Notes under the pieces: generated by a model
What the model saw: the letters and a program-made list of their open reading frames with translations, nothing else
The model's database searches: none
Told to the model about the DNA's origin: nothing
Assembly: GCA_002305545.1 (NCBI GenBank)
Contig: DBRG01000023.1
Location: 62,001-126,000, forward strand
Reading direction: 5' to 3'
DNA: 64,000 bases
From: Bacteroidales bacterium UBA1374
Lineage (GTDB): Bacteria; Bacteroidota; Bacteroidia; Bacteroidales; UBA932
Position numbers and translations under genes: made by a program
Shown here: positions 1 through 9,202 of the stretch, in pieces
Numbering within the stretch: the stretch's first letter is position 1
How the letters are laid out: every line of letters starts with the position of its first letter

Positions 1-378
1 GTTATGCTTCTCTGCGTAGCGGGAGAAGATTTCTGTTCCCACTTCCACGCCGTGCTGACCGTTGACCAGCATAACGCCTGAATCGGCTACTTTGAATGCA
101 GAAATAAGACCGCCAATGAAATCGTCGGAACCCGGAGTGTCTATGAAGTTGAGTTTGTGGTCTTCGTATTCCGTGTAGAACAGTGTGGGATAAATCGATC
201 TTTGATACAATTGTTCAATTTCTGTGTTATCGCACACGGTATTCTTCGCCTCGACGGTTCCACGGCGGTCAATCACCCTGCCTTCCATCATCATGGCTTC
301 TGCAAGGGTGGTTTTGCCGGACTTTGTGTTCCCCATCAGAACCACATTGCGGATTTGTTCTGTTGTATAAGTTTTCAT
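1..378 (-). CDS. EF-G paralogue (EF-G2-like GTPase), 5' part only
   Basis: This is the first 126 codons of a translation-factor GTPase; the gene continues beyond base 1. The P-loop reads GNTKSGKTT (about residues 16-24) instead of the GHIDAGKTT of canonical EF-G. Switch II reads DTPGSDDF (residues 80-87), so the His of DTPGH that drives GTP hydrolysis is replaced by Ser. Length and phrasing of the N-terminus match the second EF-G found in Bacteroidales, which is known in Bacteroides as a factor that supports translation without GTPase activity. The start is the ATG at 378, about 38 bases below a TACCTTTG element read on this strand (422-429). Function is inferred from family resemblance, since domains II-V are not in the window. 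A tetracycline-resistance-type ribosome protection protein is less likely given the missing His. Confidence 0.85.
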   Translation of the reverse strand, partial: MKTYTTEQIRNVVLMGNTKSGKTTLAEAMMMEGRVIDRRGTVEAKNTVCDNTEIEQLYQRSIYPTLFYTEYEDHKLNFIDTPGSDDFIGGLISAFKVADSGVMLVNGQHGVEVGTEIFSRYAEKHN

Positions 379-421
379 TCAATTTAACTGTTTGTTTGTT
401 TTTCCGGATATTACAAGGCGA

Positions 422-429
422 CAAAGGTA
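422..429 (-). promoter_or_regulatory. -7 element for the EF-G paralogue
   Basis: The plus strand reads CAAAGGTA, which is TACCTTTG on the minus strand, an exact match to the Bacteroidota TAnnTTTG -7 consensus. It points at the EF-G-like gene and sits back to back with the rnhB element at 444-451. No clear -33 TTTG was seen. Confidence 0.6.
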
Positions 430-443
430 ATAATTTTTTCTTT

Positions 444-451
444 TACCTTTG
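444..451 (+). promoter_or_regulatory. -7 element for rnhB
   Basis: TACCTTTG matches TAnnTTTG exactly. Its last base is only 5 bases before the rnhB ATG at 457, so transcription would begin at or next to the start codon (leaderless mRNA expected). Confidence 0.65.
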
Positions 452-456
452 TATAT

Positions 457-1074
457 ATGTATTTCCCTTTGTTACCGCATTTTGAGGCTGGCAGACTGGA
501 GGCCGGATGTGATGAGGCAGGCAGGGGCTCATTGGCCGGTCCTGTATATGCTGCGGCGGTTGTTCTTCCGCCCGGTTTCAGCCACCCCTTGTTGCGGGAT
601 TCAAAAATGATGACTGAAAAACAACGCCTGGAGGTCCGAAAGGTAATCCTGGAAAAAGCCGTTTCCTGGGCTGTTGCCTGGTGTTCTGCAGGGGAGATTG
701 ACCGGTGGAACATCCTCAGAGCCTCCATCACAGCCATGCACAGGGCGCTGGACCAGCTTTCCCCCGAACCTGCATTCATTCTTGTGGACGGGAACCGTTT
801 TTATCCCTACCATCGCGGCGGCGGGGAAGCGCTGCTGAACCCGGTGATACCCCACCAGTGCTTTGTCAGGGGTGACGGACGTTTTGCCTCCATCGCCGCC
901 GCCTCGGTCCTGGCCAAAACATTTCGCGATGAACACATGACCGCCCTGGACAGGGAATTTCCCCAATACGGGTGGAGGGAGAACAAGGGCTATCCCACCG
1001 CAAAGCACAGGGCTGCCATAGCAGCTTTGGGGCTGACCGTCCATCACCGGAAATCATTTTCTTGCCATTTATAA
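457..1074 (+). CDS. rnhB: Ribonuclease HII
   Basis: The 205-residue product is an RNase HII, which cuts the RNA strand of RNA-DNA hybrids and starts removal of misincorporated ribonucleotides in the cytoplasm. The hallmark GCDEAGRGSLAGPV lies at about residues 18-31 and supplies the catalytic Asp-Glu pair. A further acidic residue sits in ILVDGN (about residue 110), and the SIAAASVLAK segment and the C-terminal GYPTAKH block are typical. Length is normal for the family. The ATG follows a TACCTTTG element by 5 bases, leaving no room for a leader. The next gene, dpp7, has its own TACCTTTG element overlapping the rnhB 3' end. Confidence 0.95.
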   Translation: MYFPLLPHFEAGRLEAGCDEAGRGSLAGPVYAAAVVLPPGFSHPLLRDSKMMTEKQRLEVRKVILEKAVSWAVAWCSAGEIDRWNILRASITAMHRALDQLSPEPAFILVDGNRFYPYHRGGGEALLNPVIPHQCFVRGDGRFASIAAASVLAKTFRDEHMTALDREFPQYGWRENKGYPTAKHRAAIAALGLTVHHRKSFSCHL

Positions 1075-1075
1075 C

Positions 1076-1083
1076 TACCTTTG
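1076..1083 (+). promoter_or_regulatory. -7 element for dipeptidyl peptidase 7
   Basis: TACCTTTG, an exact TAnnTTTG match, lies just after the rnhB stop codon and 39 bases before the dpp7 ATG at 1123. An in-frame TTG at 1081 lies inside this element and cannot be the start. Confidence 0.6.
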
Positions 1084-1122
1084 CCGGTTAAACAAGAAAC
1101 ACAAAACATAAATATATTATTC

Positions 1123-3282
1123 ATGAAAAAACTGAGTTTTATCCTGTGCGCTGTGCTGCTACTGGGCGGTAACTTACGTGCAGACGAGGGGATGTGGTTG
1201 CTGCCGCTCCTGAACCAATTGAACATCAAAGGAATGAAAGATGCCGGCCTAAGGCTTGATGCCGAAGATATTTACAACATCAACCATTCCAGTCTGAAAG
1301 ATGCCATTGTCATATTTGGCGGTGGCTGTACCGGAGAGGTCGTTTCTCCGGACGGGTTACTCCTGACAAACCACCATTGCGGCTACGGTATGATCCAGAC
1401 CCTGAGCAGTGTAGAACACAATTACCTGAAAGATGGATTCTGGGCGAGGAACAGGGAGGAGGAAATTCCGGCTCCCGGATTGCGGGTAACCTTCATGGAA
1501 AGCATGCGTGACGTGACAAAAGAAGTGCTGGAAGTCCTGGATACCTGCTCCACAGAAGAAAGCCGGGCAGCAACAGAATCCCGTCTTGTTAGTGAGTGGG
1601 CCGAGAAGGTAAGGAAAGAGAATCCCAGGCTTAACGGACGCCTGTACAGCATGTATGGGGGCAATCAATATTTCATGGTTGTTTACAAGGTATATACAGA
1701 CGTGCGCTTTGTTGGCGCTCCGCCGTCTTCCATCGGAAAATTCGGTGCCGATACTGACAACTGGATGTGGCCACGCCATACATGTGACTTTTCCATGTTC
1801 CGCATTTATGCGGGTCCGGACAACGAGCCTGCAGACTATGCTCCGGAAAACCGCCCCTACAAGGCAAAGTATTCCCTGCCCATCAGCCTGAAAGGGGTTC
1901 GGCAGGGAGATTTTGTCATGACCCTGGGGTATCCCGGCACTACCACCCGCTATATGACCTCAATAGAGGTGGACAGGCAGGAACAGCTGACCAATAACAT
2001 AGGGATTGAAGTGAGGACCATCCGCCAGAATATTCTGCTGGAGGATATGCTGGCCGATCCTAAAGTGCAGCTTCAGTACGCCAGCAAGTATTCTGGCAGT
2101 ACAAATGCCTGGAAAAAATGGACGGGGATGAATGAAACTTTCAGAAAGCTTAACGTGAAAGCCCGCAGGGCGGCAGAAGAAACTGCCTTTACCGCCTGGG
2201 TCAATGGCAACAAAAAGCGCATTGAAAAATACGGCACAGCACTCAACGATATTGAAGAAGCGATCCGTGGAACATGGGATCATCTTTATGTCAGCCGTTA
2301 CCTGAGTGAAGCTTTGCGCAATATTGAACTGGCTTCTTTTGCTTCGCGGGCCGCCCGCCTGGTAAGCAGGCAGGGAGAAGACGGAAGTGTGGACACCGGG
2401 GCGCTGAAAGCGCAGGCAGAACGTTTTTTTATGAACTATAATGCCCCTACGGACGTGAAGGTAGCCAAAGCCATGCTTAAACATTTTGCCCTGAAGGTGG
2501 ACAAAGCGTTTTATCCTTCTGTTTACGGGATCATTGAAAATGAGTTTTCCGGAAATATAGACGCTTACGTGGAAGATCTTTTTGAGAAAAGTCTCTTTAT
2601 CTCTGCCGAACGGGTCAATTGCCTGATAGATTGTTTGTCTGCCGAAAACACCCGTGAGGCTGCCCTGCAGGAGATTACCACCGATCCCGCAGTGCTGCTG
2701 GGGCAATCGGTGGAAGCCAAAAACGCAGAATGCCAGGCAGTCATTGCTCCTTATTACCTGCAATACGAGCGTGGACACCGGAACTTCATTGCCGGCATGA
2801 TGGAAATGAATAAGGGTAAGGCCATGTATCCCGACGCCAACTCTTCTATGCGCCTCACCTATGGCAATGTGCTGAATTACAAACCTAAAGACGGCGTAAT
2901 CTATGATTTCCACACCACCTTGACCGGGGTAATGGAAAAAGAAGACCCCGATAACTGGGAGTTTGTAGTGCCTGAAAAGCTGAAGGAGCTTTACAAGAAG
3001 AAAGACTATGGACAGTATGCGCAGCCCGGGCAGGAGATTGTGACCGGCTTTATTGCCAATACAGATATTACCGGCGGGAACTCCGGCTCTCCCGTGCTGA
3101 ATGCTGACGGAGAACTGATTGGCCTGGCCTTTGACGGCAACTGGGAATCCATGAGCGGGGACGTGATCTTTGAGCCCGCACTGCAACGCTGTATTTCAGT
3201 GGATATCCGGTACGTTCTTTTTATCATGGATAAATACGGCGAGGCAGGATATTTGCTGGAGGAAATGAATATCAGAAAATAA
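1123..3282 (+). CDS. dpp7: Dipeptidyl peptidase 7 (S46 family)
   Basis: The 719-residue product is an S46 serine exopeptidase that releases dipeptides from oligopeptides in the periplasm, supporting amino-acid catabolism. Residues 1-20 form a signal peptide. The catalytic His is His85 by my count (LLLTNHHCGYG), the Asp lies in TDNWMWPRHTCDF (about residue 225), and the Ser is in TGGNSGSPV (Ser654). Eighteen residues after the Ser the protein has Gly in AFDGNW. In this family Gly there marks DPP7 (hydrophobic residue preference), whereas Arg marks the Asp/Glu-specific DPP11. Length equals the usual 700-720. I use the ATG at 1123 because it begins the signal peptide; the upstream TTG overlaps the promoter element. 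Mrp follows after 3 bases, probably in the same transcript. Confidence 0.93.
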   Translation: MKKLSFILCAVLLLGGNLRADEGMWLLPLLNQLNIKGMKDAGLRLDAEDIYNINHSSLKDAIVIFGGGCTGEVVSPDGLLLTNHHCGYGMIQTLSSVEHNYLKDGFWARNREEEIPAPGLRVTFMESMRDVTKEVLEVLDTCSTEESRAATESRLVSEWAEKVRKENPRLNGRLYSMYGGNQYFMVVYKVYTDVRFVGAPPSSIGKFGADTDNWMWPRHTCDFSMFRIYAGPDNEPADYAPENRPYKAKYSLPISLKGVRQGDFVMTLGYPGTTTRYMTSIEVDRQEQLTNNIGIEVRTIRQNILLEDMLADPKVQLQYASKYSGSTNAWKKWTGMNETFRKLNVKARRAAEETAFTAWVNGNKKRIEKYGTALNDIEEAIRGTWDHLYVSRYLSEALRNIELASFASRAARLVSRQGEDGSVDTGALKAQAERFFMNYNAPTDVKVAKAMLKHFALKVDKAFYPSVYGIIENEFSGNIDAYVEDLFEKSLFISAERVNCLIDCLSAENTREAALQEITTDPAVLLGQSVEAKNAECQAVIAPYYLQYERGHRNFIAGMMEMNKGKAMYPDANSSMRLTYGNVLNYKPKDGVIYDFHTTLTGVMEKEDPDNWEFVVPEKLKELYKKKDYGQYAQPGQEIVTGFIANTDITGGNSGSPVLNADGELIGLAFDGNWESMSGDVIFEPALQRCISVDIRYVLFIMDKYGEAGYLLEEMNIRK

Positions 3283-3285
3283 ATT

Positions 3286-4149
3286 ATGGAAAAAATAAAT
3301 TATGCGGCCATGAAGCCGGTACAGCCTTCTAAGGGAAAGGTGAAAGAGGAAAAGGAAACCCTTGCGATAAACGGAATGAAAGGGGTTAAACATGTCATAG
3401 CCATAGCCAGCGGCAAAGGCGGTGTGGGCAAATCAACCATAGCCGTAAACCTGGCCGTGGCCCTGGCGCTGGAAGGTTATAAGGTGGGATTGGCCGATGC
3501 CGATATATACGGGCCATCGGTACCCATACTCACCGGGACACTGGATATGCAGCCCCGGGTGGATGCTATTGATGATAATGTGCAGGTTTTTGAGCCTGTT
3601 GAAAAATTTGGGGTCAAGTGGATATCCATAGGATATTTTGCCCGGCCGGAACAGGCTCTGATCTGGAGGGGACCCATGGCCAGCAGTGCCCTGAAACAAT
3701 TGCTGCAACAGACAAAATGGGGAGAACTGGACTTTTTGCTCATAGACCTTCCTCCGGGAACGGGAGATATCCACCTGAGCCTGATGCAGGACATTCCCCT
3801 GACCGGGGGTATTGTGGTTACCACTCCCCAGCAGGTATCGGTCACCGATGTTGAAAAATGCCTGAACATGTTCATGCACCCCGATCTGAACAAGCGTGTG
3901 CTGGGTCTGGTGGAAAACATGGCCTGGTTTACTCCTGAAGAATTGCCTGATAAAAAATATTACATCTTCGGAAAAGGCGGCGCAGAAGAGCTGGGCAAAA
4001 AGTATAATATCCCATTACTGGCACAAATCCCTATTGTCCAGAGTGTCTGTGAACGCGGCGATGCAGGCATACCTGTGGCAAACGATAAAAATGCTGCCGG
4101 ACAGGCCTTTAAGGACCTTGCCGGCAAATTGATATCTTTATTAGCTTAA
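3286..4149 (+). CDS. Mrp/NBP35-type P-loop ATPase, lacking the N-terminal DUF59 domain
   Basis: The 287-residue product is a cytosolic Fe-S cluster carrier ATPase of the Mrp/ApbC family. The deviant Walker A ASGKGGVGKST lies at about residues 45-55, ADADIYGPSVP follows, and the Walker B region reads LLIDLPPGTGD. As in other Bacteroidota Mrp proteins the CxxC motif near the C-terminus is not present; the equivalent segment reads VENMAWFTPEELPDKKYYIFG. Most Mrp proteins of this phylum are about 340-370 residues with an N-terminal DUF59/MIP18 domain. Here only a roughly 35-residue polar tail precedes the ATPase, so the domain is missing. A free-standing DUF59 protein is encoded at 59414-59743. 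The gene starts 3 bases after dpp7. Confidence 0.88.
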   Translation: MEKINYAAMKPVQPSKGKVKEEKETLAINGMKGVKHVIAIASGKGGVGKSTIAVNLAVALALEGYKVGLADADIYGPSVPILTGTLDMQPRVDAIDDNVQVFEPVEKFGVKWISIGYFARPEQALIWRGPMASSALKQLLQQTKWGELDFLLIDLPPGTGDIHLSLMQDIPLTGGIVVTTPQQVSVTDVEKCLNMFMHPDLNKRVLGLVENMAWFTPEELPDKKYYIFGKGGAEELGKKYNIPLLAQIPIVQSVCERGDAGIPVANDKNAAGQAFKDLAGKLISLLA

Positions 4150-4183
4150 GCAACCAAATAGCAACAATTAGCGTCTTGGAAAC

Positions 4184-7100
4184 ATGAAAAAGATTACAAG
4201 TTTATTGGTTATAGCAGCAACGCTGCTGTTTATTTCCTGCTGTAAACCGGAAGTTCCTTACATAGAAGCCAGCCCCGTGAGCGTTACTTTCCCGCAGGAA
4301 GGAGGAACGCAGGCCATCAGCCTGTCTACCAACAGTATGTCCTGGACTGCATCTGTTTCGGGCAAGGGTTTTTCAATTTCTCCCGCTTCGGGGGCAGGCG
4401 ATGCCACCTTGCAATTGACAGCAGCTGCTTCTACCTCGTCATCGGACCAGACAGGAACGCTGACCATCAAAAGCGGGACCATGCAGGCAACGGTTTCCAT
4501 TACCCAAAGTGCGCGCAATACGCTCATTGTTAACGGAGACAACGCAGTAGAAGCTTCCGGTGGAACCTACAGCCTCACCCTGCAGTACAACACGGCCTAC
4601 ACAGTAGAGATAGAAGAAACCGCCAAATCGTGGATCCAGTTCTCTGGTACCAAGGCCATGTCTACTGCGACCCTGCAGTTTCTGATTGCTCCCAACCCTG
4701 GATCTCCCCGTTCCGGCAAAGTATCGGTCCGGGACAATGCCGGGATTGCACAGACCCAGTCTTTCACCTTCAACCAGAAAGAAAATGCGCTGAGGACCGT
4801 CTTGGTGCAACTGTATGACAACATGGACGGGAATAACTGGGTGGCCGAGAAAAAGACCAACTGGAAAACTGAAGAGTCCATTGATAAATGGGCCGGGGTA
4901 ACCATGGAGGAAGGCAAGATCACACAACTGAACCTGAGCGGGTTTGGGTTGAATGGCCAACTCCCTTCGGGAATCGGGACACTGACCGATCTTACCAAGC
5001 TGACCCTCAGTTCCAATCCCGGCCTGACAGGGCCACTGCCCTCCACCATGGGGAATCTGGTCAACCTGGATGCGCTGCTGGCCGTTACAACCGGACTGCA
5101 AGGCCCCCTGCCAAAGGAAATGGGTAACCTGAATAAGCTTACCAACCTGCAGCTGAACAACAACAATATCACCGGTACGATCCCTGATGAATGGGGTGGC
5201 ATGGAAGCTTTGAAAAACTTTGGAATGTTCAACACGAAGATCTCTGGTCCGCTGCCCAATACAATATTTGAAAACTGGAAACACATAGGTTCAATCCTGC
5301 TGCACACCAATCCCAACCTTACCGGCTCCCTGCCCGCTAAGCTGGGCCAGATGGAGACCGATAACACGCTGTTTAATGTCCAGATGTATAATTGCAATTT
5401 TGAAGGAGGGATCCCCGAAGAATGGGGCAGTATGCCCGCGGTCTCCAAACAGTTGCACCTTTATGGGAACAAACTGACAGAGCCGGTACCCTTGTCTATA
5501 CAAAACCACCCGTCCTGGACTACGGACAGGTGGGATAAATGGAAAGATGCCGGCACCCACTTCATCCGGACGCAGCAAAACGGAGTTTTCCTTGAACTGG
5601 AAAAGGTTCCCGATGCCCAGCGTGACCGTCTGATGGCACTTTACAACGCTCTGGACGGACCTAACTGGACCAAGGGTACAAACTGGAACACAGACCAGGA
5701 AATCAGCACATGGGAAGGCGTCACTGTTACCGATGAAGCCATTACCGCTCTGAACCTGAGCGGGTTCGGCCTTAAAGGGCAGTTACCCGGGCAAATAGGG
5801 GAACTTACAGCCCTCAAATCCCTCAACCTGGGTAGCAATCCCAACCTGACCGGGCCCCTGCCCAGGGAAATGGGAAACCTGGTAAACCTTACGGCGCTGA
5901 TGGCGGTGACTACCGGGCTGGAGGGTCCGCTGCCCGCGGAAATGGGGAATCTGAACAAGCTGACCAACCTGCAATTGAACAATAACCAGATCTCGGGAAC
6001 CATTCCCAAAGAATGGGGCGGGATGACGGCGCTGAACAACTTCGGGATGTTCAACACCAAAATCTCGGGGCCCATTCCTGACGAAATCTTTTCGGGATGG
6101 AAAAACCTGGGAACTTTCCTGATGAACGGCAACCCCAACCTGACCGGGTCCCTGCCCGAAGGACTGGGCAACATGACCACCACCCAGACACGTTTCAACA
6201 TCCACTTGCATGAATGTAATTTCACCGGCGGGATCCCTGCCTCGTGGGGAAATCTTCCAGCCGTATCGTCCCAGTTACGTGTTTATGGCAATAAACTGAC
6301 CGAGCCGGTTCCGGCTGTCATCATAAACCACCCTTCCTGGACTGAAGACAAGTGGGACAGCTACAAAACAAATACCGAAATCCATTACATCCGCACCCAG
6401 CAGGACGGGGTTTTCCTGGACCTGGAAGGAGTGCTGCCCTCCGTTGGCGCAGTAACCGTTACTGAATTGCTATACAACAAGATAAGCGTTTCTGCCGAGG
6501 TGCTCAAACAAGGCAGCCATACGGTGACAGAAAGGGGTTTTGTCCTCAACGCCACTACCCGCCAGGCAGGGGCCGGAACGGGGGTTTTCACCACGGATTT
6601 CACAAACAACATTCAGGAAAACACGGCCTATACGATCAAAGCTTATGCAAAAAGCCAGGCCGGAACAGCCTATGGTGAGGAGATCACTGTAACCACACCA
6701 AAGTATAACGAACTAAACATGGTACTCTCCGATAATACCGGTGGTTCTGTGGATTATGCCGATGTGTACCTGAAACTCCTTTCCTCAGAGAAGAGAACGG
6801 CGTCCCAGGCATATGTACAACCGGCGACTAAAGCCTTGCCCGTTATCAAAGGGCGTACACAGGCAGAAATCCTGCAGTCTGCAAGTGCGTGGTTGTCATC
6901 CTTAATGAAACCCTTTGCCCGGGATATCCGTAAAAACCTGGAGGCCTTGCAGACCGGTACCCTGGAAGTGCCCGCCGTGCGAAGCGCCTCTATAAGGCCG
7001 GCCAGTACAGATGATTATGATTACAAGGTGACCAGCGCCACGGGGGGCAACGTACAAATCAAAAACGTGGTTCCCGGCACATACGGCGTCAGGATTGCCG

Positions 7101-7861
7101 GTTATGGCCTGGTTAAGGATTTCTATACCATGCTGACTATTCCCGAAGGGGTTACCAATATAGCGGTAGAGAATATTCCTTTATTACCTGTAACCTCCGG
7201 AACATTATCACTGTTCCGGCCCAATGCCGGGATCAGGCCTTTCTCTTCGCCCGCGGCAGATGACGATGTCATGGTGCTGGTACAAATGACTCCCGATTAT
7301 GCAAGCGCATGGAAAGGAAAAATTCTGGAAAACATCATGCTCTGTCCCATGGACACCACTTCTTCAATTGTCATTATGGCAAAAGATCAGGACCAGCTGA
7401 CACAGATTTACGAGATCTTCCTTTCTCTGACAGATGAGGAGGGCAATCCCCAACAACCGGAAGACCCCATGAAGTTCCTGGATTTTATTGAAACGCTTTC
7501 ACGGCGTATCGTCATGATCCAGGGTCCGTCAGTCGCCCGGACAAATCTTGTGCCTCAAAGCACTTTAAACCTGAAAAAATATTTTATTGACGCAATCAAG
7601 GCTTCCGGGCAATGGGACCTGATCAAATCTCTTGTAACCGAAAATTACAATGTGCAGATCCAGGAAGGTGACGGGGTGATCCTTAATATGATCATAAAGC
7701 AACAGGGAACACAACCGGTATTAATGACAGACGGGAACGGGCCTGCCCAGGAGGGAGGGAACCTGTTGCTTCTGAGTTCAGAAGAAGGGGACCCAACCAC
7801 AACCTCTTTGGTGGACCTGGGTTATAACGGAAACTGGCACCTGGGAATTACCGTACGATAA
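4184..7861 (+). CDS. Large leucine-rich-repeat surface lipoprotein with two tandem modules
   Basis: The 1225-residue product starts with a lipoprotein signal ending in a lipobox (LLFISC, Cys at residue 19 or 20). Two BACON-like beta domains follow (about residues 30-115 and 115-205). Two LRR modules of about 275 residues come next (about 204-479 and 480-750), each opening with a LYxxxDGxNW motif and built from plant-type repeats of the form LNLSGFGLxGQLPxxIG. After them comes a fibronectin-III-like domain (about 750-850) containing RGFVLN, then a C-terminal region of about 370 residues I cannot assign. No catalytic motif is visible; an adhesive or binding role at the outer membrane is an inference. 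The stop overlaps the convergent symporter gene by 14 bases. It follows mrp by 34 bases and no separate promoter was identified. Confidence 0.85.
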   Translation: MKKITSLLVIAATLLFISCCKPEVPYIEASPVSVTFPQEGGTQAISLSTNSMSWTASVSGKGFSISPASGAGDATLQLTAAASTSSSDQTGTLTIKSGTMQATVSITQSARNTLIVNGDNAVEASGGTYSLTLQYNTAYTVEIEETAKSWIQFSGTKAMSTATLQFLIAPNPGSPRSGKVSVRDNAGIAQTQSFTFNQKENALRTVLVQLYDNMDGNNWVAEKKTNWKTEESIDKWAGVTMEEGKITQLNLSGFGLNGQLPSGIGTLTDLTKLTLSSNPGLTGPLPSTMGNLVNLDALLAVTTGLQGPLPKEMGNLNKLTNLQLNNNNITGTIPDEWGGMEALKNFGMFNTKISGPLPNTIFENWKHIGSILLHTNPNLTGSLPAKLGQMETDNTLFNVQMYNCNFEGGIPEEWGSMPAVSKQLHLYGNKLTEPVPLSIQNHPSWTTDRWDKWKDAGTHFIRTQQNGVFLELEKVPDAQRDRLMALYNALDGPNWTKGTNWNTDQEISTWEGVTVTDEAITALNLSGFGLKGQLPGQIGELTALKSLNLGSNPNLTGPLPREMGNLVNLTALMAVTTGLEGPLPAEMGNLNKLTNLQLNNNQISGTIPKEWGGMTALNNFGMFNTKISGPIPDEIFSGWKNLGTFLMNGNPNLTGSLPEGLGNMTTTQTRFNIHLHECNFTGGIPASWGNLPAVSSQLRVYGNKLTEPVPAVIINHPSWTEDKWDSYKTNTEIHYIRTQQDGVFLDLEGVLPSVGAVTVTELLYNKISVSAEVLKQGSHTVTERGFVLNATTRQAGAGTGVFTTDFTNNIQENTAYTIKAYAKSQAGTAYGEEITVTTPKYNELNMVLSDNTGGSVDYADVYLKLLSSEKRTASQAYVQPATKALPVIKGRTQAEILQSASAWLSSLMKPFARDIRKNLEALQTGTLEVPAVRSASIRPASTDDYDYKVTSATGGNVQIKNVVPGTYGVRIAGYGLVKDFYTMLTIPEGVTNIAVENIPLLPVTSGTLSLFRPNAGIRPFSSPAADDDVMVLVQMTPDYASAWKGKILENIMLCPMDTTSSIVIMAKDQDQLTQIYEIFLSLTDEEGNPQQPEDPMKFLDFIETLSRRIVMIQGPSVARTNLVPQSTLNLKKYFIDAIKASGQWDLIKSLVTENYNVQIQEGDGVILNMIIKQQGTQPVLMTDGNGPAQEGGNLLLLSSEEGDPTTTSLVDLGYNGNWHLGITVR
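4793..6433 (+). repeat. Tandem LRR module duplication inside the lipoprotein gene
   Basis: Module 1 (4793-5620) and module 2 (5621-6433) align colinearly with an offset of 828 bases at the start and 822 in the middle. Protein motifs such as LYDNMDGNNW/LYNALDGPNW and EMGNLNKLTNLQLNNN recur in both. The DNA differs at many synonymous sites, so the duplication is not recent. Confidence 0.85.
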
Positions 7862-9185
7862 GATCCACGAATATGGCCGCGATCGCAATGGGGGCCACAT
7901 AACGTATGAGAAAATAATAGGCGCGGAACAGGGTACCCTTAAGGGTGCCCTGATTTGTGAATTCATCATACACTGGTGACTTCTTGATGTACCACCCCGT
8001 GAACAAGACAATAGACAAACCGCCCAGCGGCAGGAGGATATTTGCAGAGAGGTAGTCGAAGAAGTCAAATATGGTTTTTCCAAAAATTTTCACATCCTGC
8101 AATACGCCCTGGGACAGGGAACTGAAAGAAGCACAGACCGCCACCAGTGCCGATATGATGACTGCGGCTGTTCTTCGCTTCATCTTCAACCTTTCTGTTA
8201 TGTATGCCGTCACAACCTCGAGCAGCGATATGGCGGAGGTAATGGCTGCTATGAAAAGGATCAGGTAAAACATAACTGCAAAAATGTTCCCCAGGGGGAT
8301 CTGGCCAAAGATCCGGGGAAGAACAATAAAAACGAGCCCCGGCCCTTCCTGTGGCGATATCCCGAAAGCGAACACGGCCGGCATTATGGCCAGTCCGGCA
8401 AGTATGGCAAATAGGGTATCTGACATGGCAGTAGTAAAAGCCAGTTTGGTCAGATTCTCCCGTTTGGGGATGTACGAGCCATAGGTGATCATGCAGCCCA
8501 TGCCCAGACTGAGGGAGAAAAAGGCCTGACCCAGGGCAGCCAGGGCTACCTGCGTATTTATTTTGGAGAAATCAGGCTTTACCAGGAATGATATCCCTTT
8601 TTCTGCCCCCGGCAGGGTAATGGAACGAATCATCAGGATCACAACCATTAAAAACAAAAAGGGCATCATGATCCTGGAGTATTTCTCAATTCCTTTCTTG
8701 ATGCCGGACATGACTATCAGGGCGCTTAGGGCGATAAACAGTATTGTCCAGAAAATTGGCCGGATCGGGGATGTAACCAGTGTGGCGAACTGGCTTTCTA
8801 TGTCCGTAATGTCAGGTTTTGAAAACAAATGGATTACCGAGCGGAATATGTAATCCAGCGTCCAGCCTCCTACAACGGTATAAAAAGCCATAATGCAAAA
8901 AGCGGCGACAACACCCACAATACCCACGGCACCCCATGGAGTACGTGGCGCCAGTATTTGGAAAGCTTTCACAGTGTTGGCCTGGGTTCGCCGGCCGATA
9001 ATGAACTCGGATATCATAATAGGCAGGCAGATGACCAGGACAAAGGCAAGATAAATGAGGATAAATGCAGCTCCTCCGTTTTGTCCCACCAGGTAAGGGA
9101 AGCGCCAAAGATTCCCCAATCCTACGGCTGAACCCACCGTGGCCACCAGAACGCCGAAAAACCCTGAAAATTCGTCACGTTTCAT
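7848..9185 (-). CDS. Sodium-dependent transporter of the neurotransmitter:sodium symporter family
   Basis: The 445-residue inner-membrane protein has about 11-12 hydrophobic segments and the family N-terminus: SAVGLGNLWRFPYLVGQNGG (about residues 17-36) forms the first broken helix that binds Na+ and substrate. GMGCMITYGSYIP later in the protein corresponds to the helix 6-7 region. Bacterial members of this family (LeuT-like) import amino acids or related amines with sodium; the substrate here cannot be read from sequence. The gene runs opposite to the LRR lipoprotein and its stop lies inside that gene's last codons (overlap 7848-7861), leaving no space for a terminator. The ATG at 9185 lies 17 bases below a TATATTTG element at 9203-9210. 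Confidence 0.9.
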   Translation of the reverse strand: MKRDEFSGFFGVLVATVGSAVGLGNLWRFPYLVGQNGGAAFILIYLAFVLVICLPIMISEFIIGRRTQANTVKAFQILAPRTPWGAVGIVGVVAAFCIMAFYTVVGGWTLDYIFRSVIHLFSKPDITDIESQFATLVTSPIRPIFWTILFIALSALIVMSGIKKGIEKYSRIMMPFLFLMVVILMIRSITLPGAEKGISFLVKPDFSKINTQVALAALGQAFFSLSLGMGCMITYGSYIPKRENLTKLAFTTAMSDTLFAILAGLAIMPAVFAFGISPQEGPGLVFIVLPRIFGQIPLGNIFAVMFYLILFIAAITSAISLLEVVTAYITERLKMKRRTAAVIISALVAVCASFSSLSQGVLQDVKIFGKTIFDFFDYLSANILLPLGGLSIVLFTGWYIKKSPVYDEFTNQGTLKGTLFRAYYFLIRYVAPIAIAAIFVDLIVR

Positions 9186-9202
9186 AAAGAGTCGGTTTTA
9201 CA

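Noticed and set aside
1960..3186. A 408-codon open frame antisense to dpp7
   Set aside because: It lies wholly inside a strongly conserved S46 peptidase gene, has no recognisable domain and no promoter; long antisense frames are common at this base composition.
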